A stretch of 36,907 nt of DNA from Tsukamurella pseudospumae (GTDB lineage Bacteria > Actinomycetota > Actinomycetes > Mycobacteriales > Mycobacteriaceae), in NCBI RefSeq assembly GCF_001575205.1, contig NZ_LSRE01000021.1:1-36907 (forward strand). The letters run 5' to 3'. Each line of letters starts with the position of its first letter. The first letter of the stretch is position 1. A program made the position numbers and the translations under genes. Positions 15,722 to 24,744 of the stretch are shown one piece after another. Below the pieces are notes generated by a model. It was not told the origin of the DNA. It did no database searches and saw nothing but the letters and a program-made list of their open reading frames with translations.

Positions 15722-15892
15722 CGCGCACCCGCCTCTCCTCGCACCCGCACCCGCCCGAGGGCGGCGGCGGACTCACCAATGCTCACTACAGGTCTAGCGC
15801 GGACCACTGACAGGTTCCTGGAGGACTCCCGCACGGGCGCGCGACCGACGCACGTGAACGCTAAGCCCTCCGGTCACCGTCGCAAACTCCAC

Positions 15893-16045
15893 CTGTGGAC
15901 GAACCTGTGCACTTCCTGTGCACGGCGCGCGTTCAGGGTGGGGACATCGGTGTGGACCGATGGGGAAAACTTGTGGAAACCCGTGACGACGGATCGGGCC
16001 ACCGCAGGTCAGGTCGGGTACACCCGCGTCCCCACCCTGTGGATC
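15893..16045. promoter_or_regulatory. Cluster of DnaA-box-like motifs upstream of dnaB
   Basis: The 540-bp gap between dnaB and the next gene has no gene. It contains cTGTGGAcg (15893), gTGTGGAcc (15950), tTGTGGAaa (15972) and cTGTGGAtc (16037), all on one strand, plus two cTGTGCAc variants at 15905 and 15916. TGTGGA is the complement of TCCACA, the conserved half of the DnaA box. All six are in one orientation and within about 150 bp. Binding by DnaA is inference. Confidence 0.45.
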
Positions 16046-16263
16046 GAAGTTCCCCCGCGTGTCGCACTGAACTCACATTCGGGCGTGTCGTCAGTACACC
16101 CGTCATCGGCAGGCAGGCAAAACCACCCCTCGTTGTTACCCGCCGGTCACCCACCGCGCCCCCTACCTGCACGAACACGTCACCGGGCTCGCACGCACCT
16201 TCTCCGGGTCACCCGCGACGCGTACTCTTGTCCGAGCATTGACGACTGCGGAAGGACACACCG

Positions 16264-16764
16264 ATGAACACCTCCACGATCTCGACGCGCACAGCCGGCG
16301 TCGCGGTCGCGCTCGCGGCTGCCGCCACGTTCGCCATCGGACCCGCCACGGCCGCGCCCGCGCCCGCACCCAAGCCGAAGCCGAAGCCCGCCTCGGTGAC
16401 GGCCACCTGCTCGAGCGCGAACCCGATGTTCACCCTCGGGGGCGATCAGCTCGCGTGGAAGGTCACGGTCACCGTCGGCGGCCCCGGGCAGATCCTGGTC
16501 TCCGCGACGGGCAGCGCGGGCTACCGCGACTTCGTCCTCAGCCAGTTCGCGTCGAACGGCTCGCTGTCCTGGAACAACACCTCGACCGGCAAGTTCGGCA
16601 CCGCCAAGGTGAGCGGCGTCGGCGCGTCCCCCACACTGAACAAGACGCCCGTGACGACCGGCAAGGGCTCCGTCACCTTCAACATGGTGATCAAGGCGGG
16701 CGCCGGCTCGGAGTGGATCGGCACCCAGACCAGCACGCCGTGCGTGGGCACGATCACCGTCTGA
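16264..16764 (+). CDS. Small secreted protein of unknown function
   Basis: A 166-residue protein with a clear signal peptide: STRTAGVAVALAAAATFAIG, then ATA-AP as the likely cleavage site near residue 31. A short Pro-Lys linker (PAPAPKPKPKPA) follows. The mature domain is rich in Gly, Ser, Thr and Val with strand-like alternation and two cysteines (TATCSSAN near 49 and STPCVGTITV near 160) that could form one disulfide joining the ends of a beta-sandwich. I do not recognise the family. It stands alone between dnaB and rplI, divergent from dnaB and convergent with rplI. The start has GGAAGGA upstream. Confidence 0.8.
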   Translation: MNTSTISTRTAGVAVALAAAATFAIGPATAAPAPAPKPKPKPASVTATCSSANPMFTLGGDQLAWKVTVTVGGPGQILVSATGSAGYRDFVLSQFASNGSLSWNNTSTGKFGTAKVSGVGASPTLNKTPVTTGKGSVTFNMVIKAGAGSEWIGTQTSTPCVGTITV

Positions 16765-16782
16765 TCGCCCCGTAGACGCGAA

Positions 16783-16814
16783 AGAACCCCACTGCCCGAG
16801 GGCGGTGGGGTTCT
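16783..16814. terminator. Bidirectional intrinsic terminator between secreted-protein gene and rplI
   Basis: A hairpin with arms AGAACCCCAC...GTGGGGTTCT, extended inward by TGCC/GGCG pairing to about 14 bp with a short CGAG-type loop. It lies between two convergent genes. Runs of A before it and T/C after it suit termination in both directions. Confidence 0.82.
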
Positions 16815-16827
16815 CTCGTACGTGGAG

Positions 16828-17280
16828 CTACTGCGCCGCGACGGTGAGCGCGAACTTCGCGCGGACATCGGGGTGCAGGGCGACGACCACCGGGAACGAA
16901 CCCGTGGACTTGATGTGGCCCTCGGGCAGCTCGATGCTGCGCTTGTCGACGACGGGGCCGCCGGCGGCCTTGAGCGCGGCGGCGACGTCGGCGGCGGTGA
17001 CCGAGCCGAACAGCTTGCCCGACTCCGCGGTCTTCACGGTCAGCGAGACGGCGGCGAGGCCCTCGATGGCCTGCTTGAGCTCGTTGGCGTGATCGAGGCC
17101 GCGCACGCGCTTGGCCTCCTGGCTGCGGCGGATGCCCTCGACCTGCTTCTCGGCACCACGGGTGGCGACGATGGCCAGGCCGCGGGGCAGCAGGTAGTTA
17201 CGGCCGTAGCCGTCCTTGACCTCGACGGTGTCGCCGGGGGCGCCCAGGTTGTCGACGTCGGCGGTGAGGATGAGCTTCAT
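16828..17280 (-). CDS. rplI: 50S ribosomal protein bL9
   Basis: A 150-residue bL9 with the conserved N-terminal RNA-binding domain ([19 protein letters not shown], then [16 protein letters not shown]), a long connecting helix (about 40-75) and the C-terminal domain with [13 protein letters not shown]. It binds 23S rRNA near the L1 stalk. It lies 14 bp after rpsR with AAGGAGG in front of the ATG, as last gene of the rpsF-ssb-rpsR-rplI unit. Confidence 0.97.
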   Translation of the reverse strand: MKLILTADVDNLGAPGDTVEVKDGYGRNYLLPRGLAIVATRGAEKQVEGIRRSQEAKRVRGLDHANELKQAIEGLAAVSLTVKTAESGKLFGSVTAADVAAALKAAGGPVVDKRSIELPEGHIKSTGSFPVVVALHPDVRAKFALTVAAQ

Positions 17281-17294
17281 TTCTTCATCCCTCC

Positions 17295-17552
17295 TTAGCG
17301 GGTCGTCGACGTGAACGGCAGCAGGGCCACCTCACGCGCGTTCTTGACGGCGATCGCGATGTCGCGCTGGTGCTGGACGCAGTTGCCCGTCACGCGACGG
17401 CTGCGGATCTTGCCCCGCTCCGACAGGAACCGACGCAGCAGCGTGGTGTCCTTGTAGTCGATCTTGGTGTTCTTCTCCTTGCAGAACGTGCACGCCTTGG
17501 CCTTGACGGCCTTCTCGACGCGCGCCTTCCGGCCATTGCCCTTACCGGCCAT
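17295..17552 (-). CDS. rpsR: 30S ribosomal protein bS18 (zinc-type)
   Basis: An 85-residue bS18. The motifs [18 protein letters not shown] and [14 protein letters not shown] are the family core that packs with bS6 on the 30S platform. Cysteines in ACTFCKEK and TGNC plus H59 form the probable zinc site (C+ type). Many mycobacteria carry a second, Cys-free S18 used under zinc limitation; none is seen here. AAGGAG precedes the ATG. It is third in the unit, 77 bp after ssb. Confidence 0.96.
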   Translation of the reverse strand: MAGKGNGRKARVEKAVKAKACTFCKEKNTKIDYKDTTLLRRFLSERGKIRSRRVTGNCVQHQRDIAIAVKNAREVALLPFTSTTR

Positions 17553-17629
17553 GGTGTTGGTACTCCTTGATGAGGTCTACTTCGGCTCCCGGCGGACCGG
17601 GGATGCCTTCACAGTGTTCGATCCCGGGA

Positions 17630-18166
17630 TCAGAACGGCGGATCGTCGTTGCCGCCGCCGAAGCTGCTCCCGGCCGCGGGGGCACTGCCCCACGGATCAT
17701 CTGCGGGCTGGTTCTGGCGCGGAGCCTGCTGGGCCGGCTGCTGGCTGTAACCGCCACCGCCGCCCTGACCGCCGCCACCGAAACCGCCGCCGCCACCGCC
17801 GCGCTGCGTGCGCGTCGGCTTCGCCGTCGCGTACTTGAGGGAGGGGCCGATCTCGTCGACCTCGAGTTCCACCACCGTGCGCTTGTTGCCCTCACGATCG
17901 TCGTAGGACCGCTGCTTGAGCCGGCCCGAGACGATGACGCGAGTGCCCTTCGTGAGCGACTCGGCGACGTTCTCCGCCGCCTCGCGCCAGATGTTGCAGC
18001 GCATGAACAGTGCCTCGCCGTCCTTCCACTCATTGGAATTCCGGTCGAAGGTCCTGGGCGTGGACGCGACGGTGAAGTTGGCCACCGCTGCACCCGACGG
18101 GGTGAAGCGCAGCTCCGGGTCCGCCGTGAGGTTTCCGATGACCGTGATGACCGTCTCGCCTGCCAT
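17630..18166 (-). CDS. ssb: Single-stranded DNA-binding protein
   Basis: A 178-residue SSB. The OB fold covers residues 1-115 ([18 protein letters not shown], then [20 protein letters not shown]). A flexible Gly-rich and Gln-rich tail follows, ending in the acidic tip DDPPF that docks partner proteins. It coats single-stranded DNA in replication and repair. Its place between rpsF and rpsR is the usual actinobacterial order. GGGAG precedes the ATG at 18166. Confidence 0.97.
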   Translation of the reverse strand: MAGETVITVIGNLTADPELRFTPSGAAVANFTVASTPRTFDRNSNEWKDGEALFMRCNIWREAAENVAESLTKGTRVIVSGRLKQRSYDDREGNKRTVVELEVDEIGPSLKYATAKPTRTQRGGGGGGFGGGGQGGGGGYSQQPAQQAPRQNQPADDPWGSAPAAGSSFGGGNDDPPF

Positions 18167-18192
18167 GGTGTTTCTCCCTGCTTGTAGTACGG

Positions 18193-18477
18193 CTAGTTCT
18201 GCCGCAGCACCTTAGTGCGAAGCACCGACTCGTTCAGCTTGAGCTGACGATCGAGCTCGTTCACGGTGGCGGGCTCGGCGGTCAGATCGATCACCGCGTA
18301 GATGCCCTCGGCGTTCTTGGAGATCTCGTAAGCAAGACGGCGCTTGCCCCAGATGTCGACGTTCCCGATCGATCCGCCGTCCTTGCGGATCACGTTCAGG
18401 AAAGTCTCCAGCGAGGGCGCGACGGTGCGCTCATCCAGGCTCGGATCCAGGATCACCATCAGTTCGTAATTACGCAT
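18193..18477 (-). CDS. rpsF: 30S ribosomal protein bS6
   Basis: A 94-residue bS6 ([19 protein letters not shown], then [18 protein letters not shown]). It forms a heterodimer with bS18, encoded two genes on, in the 30S platform. It is the first gene of the ribosomal/ssb unit, with the strong ribosome-binding site AGGAGGAGG before the ATG. The upstream leader has two perfect hairpins. Confidence 0.97.
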   Translation of the reverse strand: MRNYELMVILDPSLDERTVAPSLETFLNVIRKDGGSIGNVDIWGKRRLAYEISKNAEGIYAVIDLTAEPATVNELDRQLKLNESVLRTKVLRQN

Positions 18478-18509
18478 GGGCTTTTCGCCTCCTCCTATGG
18501 ACTATGCGG

Positions 18510-18550
18510 CCGTGGACTCTCCACGGCAGGAGTGTTGCCGTGACGGCAAC
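18510..18550 (-). promoter_or_regulatory. Paired hairpins in the rpsF leader
   Basis: In the 202-bp divergent gap between rpsF and yrbEA there are two perfect hairpins: CCGTGGA-ctc-TCCACGG (18510-18526) and GTTGCCG-tga-CGGCAAC (18534-18550). They lie 33-73 bp upstream of the rpsF start. S6:S18-binding leader RNAs are known in several phyla, and these stems with CCG-rich sequence might be one. I could not match the conserved internal loop, so a DNA-level or other RNA role is equally open. Confidence 0.4.
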
Positions 18551-18679
18551 CGCACCAGGCTACCCCAACCCGTCGCCACCTGCGAAATCAGCGCCCTGAC
18601 ACAGCGTTCGTGAATATGTGCGCGAAACCGCACGCAGATAGAGAATGTTCCTTAACATATGACGCGGAAGGAGGCGCCC

Positions 18680-19534
18680 ATGCCGAAACAGGCACCCCAG
18701 GACGCTCCGGTCGCCCGGCCCGGAGCCATCGCGGCCCTGCGCGCGAACCTCGACGCGAACGCGCTCGGGCCCGTCCGCACGCTCGGGCGGACCGTCGAAC
18801 TCGTGCTCAACGCGACGGTGTCGATGGTGGCCGACGTGCTCCGGGCCAAGGTGCCGGTTCGCGAGGTCGTGGTCCAGGCCTGGTTCCTGGTCAGCGTCAC
18901 CGCCGTGCCCGCCTTCCTCATGGCCGTCCCCTTCGGCGTCATCGTGACGATCCAGGTCGGCAGCATCGTCAACCAGATCGGTGCGGGTTCCCTGATGGGC
19001 GCCGCGAGCGGCCTGACCGTGATCCAGCAGGCCGCGCCGCTCGCCGCCGGTCTGCTCCTCGGCGGCGCCGGCGCGTCGGCGATCGCCGCCGACCTGGGAT
19101 CGCGCACCATCCGCGAGGAGGTCGACGCGATGCGCGTCATGGGCATCGACCCGGTACGCCGGCTCGTCGTCCCCCGGATGGTCGCCGCCGCCCTCGTCGC
19201 GCCCCTGCTCTGCGTGTTCATCACCGTCGTCGGCATCGGCGCCGCGTACTACCTCGCGGTGTTCGGGCAGAACGTCACGTCCGGGAGCTACTGGCTCAGC
19301 TTCGGCGCCTACGCCACCACCCGCGACTTCGGCTTCTCCCTGCTCAAGGCCGCGATCTTCGGGCTGATCATCGCGGTGCTCGGCTGCCAGCACGGTCTCG
19401 AGGCGAAAGGCGGGGCGCGCGGCGTCGCCGACTCGGTGAACACCACGGTGGTCGTGTCCACCGTCGGCATCATCGTCCTCAACTTCGCGCTGACGCAGAT
19501 CTACACGAGCTACTTCCCCATGCGGGTGGGCTAA
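18680..19534 (+). CDS. YrbEA-type Mce permease (MlaE family)
   Basis: A 284-residue integral membrane protein of the MlaE/YrbE family, one of the two permease subunits of an Mce lipid importer. Around five hydrophobic helices are visible, with the family segment LGSRTIREEVDAMRVMGIDPVRRLVVPR at about 147-175, which contacts the MceG-type ATPase. No ATPase gene is in the window; in mycobacteria mceG is usually unlinked. The ATG at 18680 is chosen because AAGGAGG lies 5 bp upstream; the ATG at 18659 would overlap this site. It is the first gene of the mce operon, divergent from rpsF, and the stop overlaps yrbEB by one base. Confidence 0.92.
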   Translation: MPKQAPQDAPVARPGAIAALRANLDANALGPVRTLGRTVELVLNATVSMVADVLRAKVPVREVVVQAWFLVSVTAVPAFLMAVPFGVIVTIQVGSIVNQIGAGSLMGAASGLTVIQQAAPLAAGLLLGGAGASAIAADLGSRTIREEVDAMRVMGIDPVRRLVVPRMVAAALVAPLLCVFITVVGIGAAYYLAVFGQNVTSGSYWLSFGAYATTRDFGFSLLKAAIFGLIIAVLGCQHGLEAKGGARGVADSVNTTVVVSTVGIIVLNFALTQIYTSYFPMRVG

Positions 19535-20391
19535 TGACTATCGCCCGCTACCGCCCGAAGGGCTTCCGGACCCTCGGCACGGTCTACGACACCCTGCGTG
19601 TCCTGATCGCACGCCTGGGCCACATGCTCTCCTTCACGGTGTCGTCGATCGCGCTGATCCCGCACGCGATCCGCAGCTACCCGAAGCAGACGATCCGCAC
19701 CGTCACCGACCTCACCTGGGGCCGCGGCGCGGTCATCGTCGGCGGCGGCACCTCGCTGATGATGGTGGTCCTAGGGCTCGCCGTCGGCGGCACCGTCGCC
19801 GTGCAGGCCTTCTCGACCCTCGACCTGCTCGGCATGGGCCCGCTCACCGGCGTGATCGCCGCCCTGGCCAACACCCGCGAGTTCGCCCCGATCCTCGCCG
19901 CCGCGGGCTTCGCCGTCCAGGCCGGCTGCCGGATGACGGCGGAGATCGGCGCCATGCGGATCACCGAGGAGATCGACGCCCTCGAGGCCCTCGGCCTGCG
20001 CTCGATCTCCTTCGTGGTGAGCACCCGCATGATCGCGGGCATCGTGGCGATCGTGCCGGTGTTCCTCATCGCGATCATCGTGAGCTTCTTCGCCTCGAGC
20101 ACCATCGTCACGCTCGCGCAGGGCGACGCCGCCGGCACCTACGAGCACTACTTCGAGCAGTTCCTCTCGCCCGCAGACCTCGTCGCATCGATCGCCAAGG
20201 TGGTGGTGTTCATCTGCGCCGTCATCCTCATCCACTGCTACCAGGGCTTCTTCGCCTCGGGCGGCCCCGAGGGCGTCGGCGTGGCGTCCGGCCGGGCCGT
20301 ACGCGCGTCGATGGTCGCGATCGTCGTCCTCGACATGCTGATGACCCTCGCCATCTGGGGCATCAACAGCGACCTGGTGTTCAAGGGGTGA
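19534..20391 (+). CDS. YrbEB-type Mce permease (MlaE family)
   Basis: A 285-residue second permease subunit. The coupling segment EIGAMRITEEIDALEALGLRSISFVV is at about 145-170. It ends with a hydrophobic helix and GINSDLVFKG. With YrbEA it would form the inner-membrane channel on which the Mce proteins dock. Its ATG overlaps the yrbEA stop (TAATG), and mceA starts 4 bp after its stop, so the operon is tightly coupled. Confidence 0.92.
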   Translation: MTIARYRPKGFRTLGTVYDTLRVLIARLGHMLSFTVSSIALIPHAIRSYPKQTIRTVTDLTWGRGAVIVGGGTSLMMVVLGLAVGGTVAVQAFSTLDLLGMGPLTGVIAALANTREFAPILAAAGFAVQAGCRMTAEIGAMRITEEIDALEALGLRSISFVVSTRMIAGIVAIVPVFLIAIIVSFFASSTIVTLAQGDAAGTYEHYFEQFLSPADLVASIAKVVVFICAVILIHCYQGFFASGGPEGVGVASGRAVRASMVAIVVLDMLMTLAIWGINSDLVFKG

Positions 20392-20395
20392 GGGC

Positions 20396-21562
20396 GTGAC
20401 GACGAATCTGGTCTCCCCGGTCACGGGGATGATGACGCCCGGGCCGGTGCTGCTGCGCCGCGGCCTCGCGGCGATCCTGGCGACGGTGCTCCTCGTGACC
20501 GGCTTCTGGCTGGTCCGGTCGATCGTCTCCACGCCTCCGAAGACCCTCACGCTCGTGGTCCGCGATGTGGCTCCGGGGGTGGGGCCAGGCACCGCCGTCG
20601 AGATGGACGGGCTGCGGATCGGCGAGGTCACCGACGTCACCGACCACGGGTCGGGCCGGCTCGGCGTGGACATGCGGCTCAACGGCGCGGCCGACGACCT
20701 GGTGACGGACGCGGTGAAGGTCGCGTTCGCGCCCGGGAACACCTTCGGCATCACCGTCGTCGCTCTCACGCCGGGCCGTGGCGGACGGGTCCTGGCGCGG
20801 GGCGCGTCGTGGGAGCCCCTCGGCACCCCCGACGACGGGACGATGGCATCCCTGCTCCGTTCCCTGAGCACGATGGAGCGCGAGAGCTTCCGCCCGCACA
20901 TGGCGCAGCTGATCGCCCAGGCGGACACCACGACCCGGCAGTTCCTGCCCTTCCTCGGCGCGATCGGCGCCATCGCCGAGGCCAACGCCGACACCCAGCG
21001 GATCGCCACCGCGCAGACCCTGCCGACCATCGCCGCGACCCTCGGCTCGCTCGACACGTCGATGAAGCGCATGCTCCCGGGCCTGCGCACCCTGTGGGAG
21101 TGGACCGGGCCGGACACCCCCGGCTACCCGAAGCGGCAGCACGACACCATCCAGGCCTTCGCCTACGACTTCGCACCGGCCCTCGCCGCGCTGCTCAGCG
21201 CACCGAACGTCGCGGCCCTCACCGAGGTCCTCGTGCCGATCCGCGAGCTCGCCACCCGGGCCACCACGAGCTTTCCCGACGCAGCGCGCAACGGCCGGCA
21301 GATCGAGGAACTCATCGAGCGGATCCGGAGGTCGATGCCGGACAACGGATCCGGCCCCGTCCTCAACCTGGACGTCACCTTCCAGCAGTTCCCGGCCATC
21401 TCCTCGCTGCTGCCCCCGGCACCGTCGTTCTCGGTGACCCCGCCGGGCGCGCCCGCGCCGGCCACGCCCCCGTCGACGGCGCCGACCACCGCCCGGCCCG
21501 CGGGCGGGACCCCGGCACCGTCGTCCACCGCAGCCGCGCCGACCACGACGAGGGGCCGCTGA
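20396..21562 (+). CDS. Mce-family protein, position A
   Basis: A 388-residue Mce protein: an N-terminal anchor helix (LAAILATVLLVTGFWLV, about 24-40), an MlaD domain at about 45-125 (VEMDGLRIGEVTDV), a long helical region to about 310, and a disordered tail of Pro, Ala and Thr from about 345. Mce proteins form a hexameric tunnel across the cell envelope carrying lipids to the YrbE permease. The tail might reach into or through the outer part of the envelope. The start is GTG, 4 bp after yrbEB. It is shorter than M. tuberculosis Mce1A (454). Confidence 0.9.
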   Translation: MTTNLVSPVTGMMTPGPVLLRRGLAAILATVLLVTGFWLVRSIVSTPPKTLTLVVRDVAPGVGPGTAVEMDGLRIGEVTDVTDHGSGRLGVDMRLNGAADDLVTDAVKVAFAPGNTFGITVVALTPGRGGRVLARGASWEPLGTPDDGTMASLLRSLSTMERESFRPHMAQLIAQADTTTRQFLPFLGAIGAIAEANADTQRIATAQTLPTIAATLGSLDTSMKRMLPGLRTLWEWTGPDTPGYPKRQHDTIQAFAYDFAPALAALLSAPNVAALTEVLVPIRELATRATTSFPDAARNGRQIEELIERIRRSMPDNGSGPVLNLDVTFQQFPAISSLLPPAPSFSVTPPGAPAPATPPSTAPTTARPAGGTPAPSSTAAAPTTTRGR

Positions 21563-21563
21563 C

Positions 21564-22583
21564 ATGCGCACCGCCAAGAACCCCGGAACCCTGCTGCTGA
21601 TCTTCGTCGTCCTCGTGGCCGTCGGTGCGGCGTTCACCGTGCGCGCCCTCACCCGGCCCGCGCAGGCGGCCCAATCCCCGTACACGGCACTGTTCACCAA
21701 CGCGTCGGGGCTGCGCCCCGGCGACGACGTCCGGCTGCTCGGCGTGCAGGTGGGCAAGGTCGAGGAGGTCGCGCTCGACCAGGAGGACACGGCCCGCGGC
21801 ACGCTCGCGCGGGTCGCGTTCACCGTCGACCGGGCCCAGCGCCTCACGACGGCCACGACGCTCTCGATCCGCTTCCAGAACCTCACGGGGCTCCGGTATC
21901 TCGATCTCTCGCCCAGTGACGCGAGGGCCGCGGCGATCGCCCCGAAATCCACGATCGGCACGGGCCGGACGGTGCCCTCCTTCGACGTCACCACGATCTT
22001 CAACGGGCTCCAACCCGTGCTGGCCGCGATGCAGCCGGAGCAGATCAACCACCTCGCGCAGTCGATCGCCGCCGTCGTGGAGGGCGACGGTTCCGGGCTC
22101 GGTCCGCTGCTCGACGCGCTGCAGACGCTGAGTCGCTTCACGAACGACCGCTCGGCGCTGCTGCAGACGCTGGTGCGCAACCTCAAGACGATCAACGACA
22201 GCCTCGGCGGCAAGTCCACCGCCCTGCCGACGGTGATCGGCTACCTACAGGGCATCGGCGAGGTGATGCGGAACGCCGCACCGTCCACCACGATCCTCTC
22301 CGATCAGGGTGCAGAGCTCATGACCGCCGCCGACGCCCTGCTGCGCGGCGCCGGCCTGCAGCCGGCCGGCACGTCCCTCATCGAGCTGGCGCGGCCCGAA
22401 CTCCCGCGCCTGCAGAGCCTCGTCGACCTCGCGGCGCTCCTGCCCGGCCTGTTCGCGAACCTGACGCAGCAACGGATTCCCGCAGCCGGCGGCGATACGG
22501 GCTGCAGCCGCGGCGAAGCACAACTACCTGCGGGCCTTCAGGTCTTCCTCCGCGGATCGAAGGTGACACTGTGTCGGCGCTGA
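21564..22583 (+). CDS. Mce-family protein, position B
   Basis: A 339-residue Mce protein: anchor helix at about 8-24 (LLLIFVVLVAVGAAFTV), MlaD domain at about 35-115 (DDVRLLGVQVGKVEEV) and helical domain thereafter. It ends with two cysteines (GCSRGEAQ near 312 and TLCRR at the end) that may form a terminal disulfide, a common feature of MceB proteins. It starts one base after the mceA stop. Confidence 0.9.
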   Translation: MRTAKNPGTLLLIFVVLVAVGAAFTVRALTRPAQAAQSPYTALFTNASGLRPGDDVRLLGVQVGKVEEVALDQEDTARGTLARVAFTVDRAQRLTTATTLSIRFQNLTGLRYLDLSPSDARAAAIAPKSTIGTGRTVPSFDVTTIFNGLQPVLAAMQPEQINHLAQSIAAVVEGDGSGLGPLLDALQTLSRFTNDRSALLQTLVRNLKTINDSLGGKSTALPTVIGYLQGIGEVMRNAAPSTTILSDQGAELMTAADALLRGAGLQPAGTSLIELARPELPRLQSLVDLAALLPGLFANLTQQRIPAAGGDTGCSRGEAQLPAGLQVFLRGSKVTLCRR

Positions 22584-23635
22584 ACCTCCCCATGACCCTG
22601 CTCCGCGACGGCTACCGAGTGGCCCTGAACCTCGCGTCCGGCCTCGAGGAGGCATGGGCGCTACCCAGTTCGCGTGCGCGCCAACTCTTCTTCGGTGCGC
22701 TCGGGGTCGGGCTCACGCTGGTGGTGATGATCGCCAGCTCGGTCCTGGCGGTCCGCCCCGTCGGCACCACCACCTACTCCGCGGACTTCCCCGAGGCCGG
22801 GATGGTCCGCTCGGGCGACGACGTCCGCGTCGCCGGTGTCTCGGTCGGCTCCGTCGCGCGCGTCGAGCTGGCGGGCGATCACGTCTCCGTCGGGCTGCGG
22901 ATCAAGAACAAGGTGCACATCGGCGATCAGTCCCGGATCGCCGTGAAGATGCTGACGGGCGTCGGCGGGTACTTCGTCGACATCGACTCGATCGGCACGA
23001 AGTCCCTGGGCTCGTCGGTGATTCCGGCCGGGCGCGTCACGATCCCGTACAGCCTCGTCGAGACCTTCCAGCAGGCCGAGCCGAAGATCCGGGCGATCGA
23101 CCCCGCGCCGCTGCGCGAGTCCCTCGCACAGATCCAGCGCGCGACGAGCGGGCGGCCCGGGCAGATGAAGGAACTGCTCTCGACGCTCGACGGCGTCGTG
23201 AAGAGCATCTCGACGCAGAAGGAGGAGGTCGGCGGCTTCGTCCAGACCCTCTCCGAGTACAGCACCGCGATCAACCGCAACGGTGACGCGCTCACCCAGG
23301 TGATGCGCGACATGAACATCTACTTCTCGACGGCGCGCCTCAACGTGGCCGGGTACAAGCGCTTCATGAGCGCCTTCGACTCCGTCCTCAAGCGGATCAT
23401 CCCCCCGGCGAACTTCTACCAGAACGACCTCGCGTCCATGGAGGCGCAGTTCAACCTCATGTCCGGCCAGATCGGCGGGTTGCTCGCCAAGTACCAGACG
23501 ATGATCGACGACGCGATGAACCTGCTGCGCCGCCTGCAGTCGTCGGTCAAACCCGACGGGACGATCGTCCTCGACGGATCCGTGCCCACGATCTCGTCCC
23601 AGTACTGCATCCCACTGGAAGGAGCTCCCTGCTGA
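22571..23635 (+). CDS. Mce-family protein, position C
   Basis: A 354-residue Mce protein with anchor helix at about 40-58, MlaD domain at about 62-140 (DDVRVAGVSVGSVARV) and a helical domain. Its C-terminus is SSQYCIPLEGAPC, again a terminal Cys pair. It starts with GTG inside mceB, overlapping by 13 bp, so the frame choice is well supported. It is much shorter than M. tuberculosis Mce1C (515), lacking a long Pro-rich tail. Confidence 0.9.
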   Translation: MSALNLPMTLLRDGYRVALNLASGLEEAWALPSSRARQLFFGALGVGLTLVVMIASSVLAVRPVGTTTYSADFPEAGMVRSGDDVRVAGVSVGSVARVELAGDHVSVGLRIKNKVHIGDQSRIAVKMLTGVGGYFVDIDSIGTKSLGSSVIPAGRVTIPYSLVETFQQAEPKIRAIDPAPLRESLAQIQRATSGRPGQMKELLSTLDGVVKSISTQKEEVGGFVQTLSEYSTAINRNGDALTQVMRDMNIYFSTARLNVAGYKRFMSAFDSVLKRIIPPANFYQNDLASMEAQFNLMSGQIGGLLAKYQTMIDDAMNLLRRLQSSVKPDGTIVLDGSVPTISSQYCIPLEGAPC

Positions 23636-24744
23636 TGCTCGCCAGGATCCTGGGTTCGAAATGGCTCGTCACCGCGATCGCGATCGGCACGATCGGCTCG
23701 CTGATCGCCGGCGCGCTGTACGTCGCGAGCACGCCGGGCAAGGCGCAGGCCCGCTACTGCGCTCTCATGCCCGACGCGATCGGGCTCTACGTCGGCAACC
23801 CCGTCACCCGGCTCGGCGTCCCGATCGGCAAGGTCACCGCGATCCGACCCGAGAACGCCGCCGCGCGCGTCGAGTTCGACATCGATGACGATCAGGCGCT
23901 CACCGGCGACGCCGGCGCGGTCACCGTCTCCGCCTCCCTCATCGCCTCGCGCCAGCTCGCGCTGGTCGACGGTGCCGGCAAGGGACCGGCACTGCGCTCC
24001 GGTTCGTGCCTGACGAAGACGAAGACGCCGCAGTCCCTGAGCCACAGCCTGAGCTCGCTCGGTGACGCCGCCACGAAGCTCACCACCGGCGGCGGCCCCG
24101 AACAGGCCAAGCAGGTGGAGGACTCGATCAAATCCCTCGCCGCCGCCACGGACGGCACCGGCCCCGATGTCAACGGTGTCATCGGCAGCCTCGCAGCACT
24201 GCTCGACGATCCGGGGCCCGGCATCGGCGATGTCGGGCAGACGATCGACGCCCTCTCCTCGCTCACGCACGGCATGACCTCCAACTGGGCACCGCTCAAG
24301 CAGCTCCTGCTCACGACGCCCGACGGCCTCGCCGACGTCATCGTGCCGACCGCCCGCACCACCGAGACGCTGGCCGTCGCCCTGATCCCGCTCGGGAAGA
24401 TGCTGCGCGATCTGATCTCCCACTACGGCCACAACCTGTGGCCGATCCTCGACACGGTGATCCCCGCATCGCGTCTGGTGAGCGCCGGCGTGAAGAACTG
24501 GGGCGATCTCCTGGGCTTCCTGCCGCCGCTGATCGACGCCTTCAACGTGTCCTTCGACCAGCGCACCCTCGGCCTGAAGGTGGTCTACACGCCGCCGTCG
24601 ACGAAGATGGTCGCCCGCAATCCCGATCTGACGTGCGCGAACATCAACCGGCTGGCGCCGGGGCAGTGCCGGGTCATCGATCCCGGGCACATCGAGGTCG
24701 ACCTGATCTCCGCCATCCTCCGTGGGACGGGAGCCGCGCGATGA
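23635..24744 (+). CDS. Mce-family protein, position D
   Basis: A 369-residue Mce protein: anchor helix at about 8-30 (LVTAIAIGTIGSLIAGALYV), MlaD domain at about 38-115 (VTRLGVPIGKVTAI) and helical domain to about 320. Cysteines C42 and, near the end, LTCANINRLAPGQCRV give possible disulfides. The ATG overlaps the mceC stop (TGATG) after GGAAGGAG. Confidence 0.9.
   Translation: MLARILGSKWLVTAIAIGTIGSLIAGALYVASTPGKAQARYCALMPDAIGLYVGNPVTRLGVPIGKVTAIRPENAAARVEFDIDDDQALTGDAGAVTVSASLIASRQLALVDGAGKGPALRSGSCLTKTKTPQSLSHSLSSLGDAATKLTTGGGPEQAKQVEDSIKSLAAATDGTGPDVNGVIGSLAALLDDPGPGIGDVGQTIDALSSLTHGMTSNWAPLKQLLLTTPDGLADVIVPTARTTETLAVALIPLGKMLRDLISHYGHNLWPILDTVIPASRLVSAGVKNWGDLLGFLPPLIDAFNVSFDQRTLGLKVVYTPPSTKMVARNPDLTCANINRLAPGQCRVIDPGHIEVDLISAILRGTGAAR

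Noticed and set aside
14165-16267. A 700-residue plus-strand frame across dnaB.
   Set aside because: It is antisense to an unmistakable DnaB and has the low-complexity composition of a GC-rich shadow frame.
20381-22219. Long minus-strand frames opposite mceA and mceB.
   Set aside because: They show no domain and mirror the codon-position bias of the mce genes.
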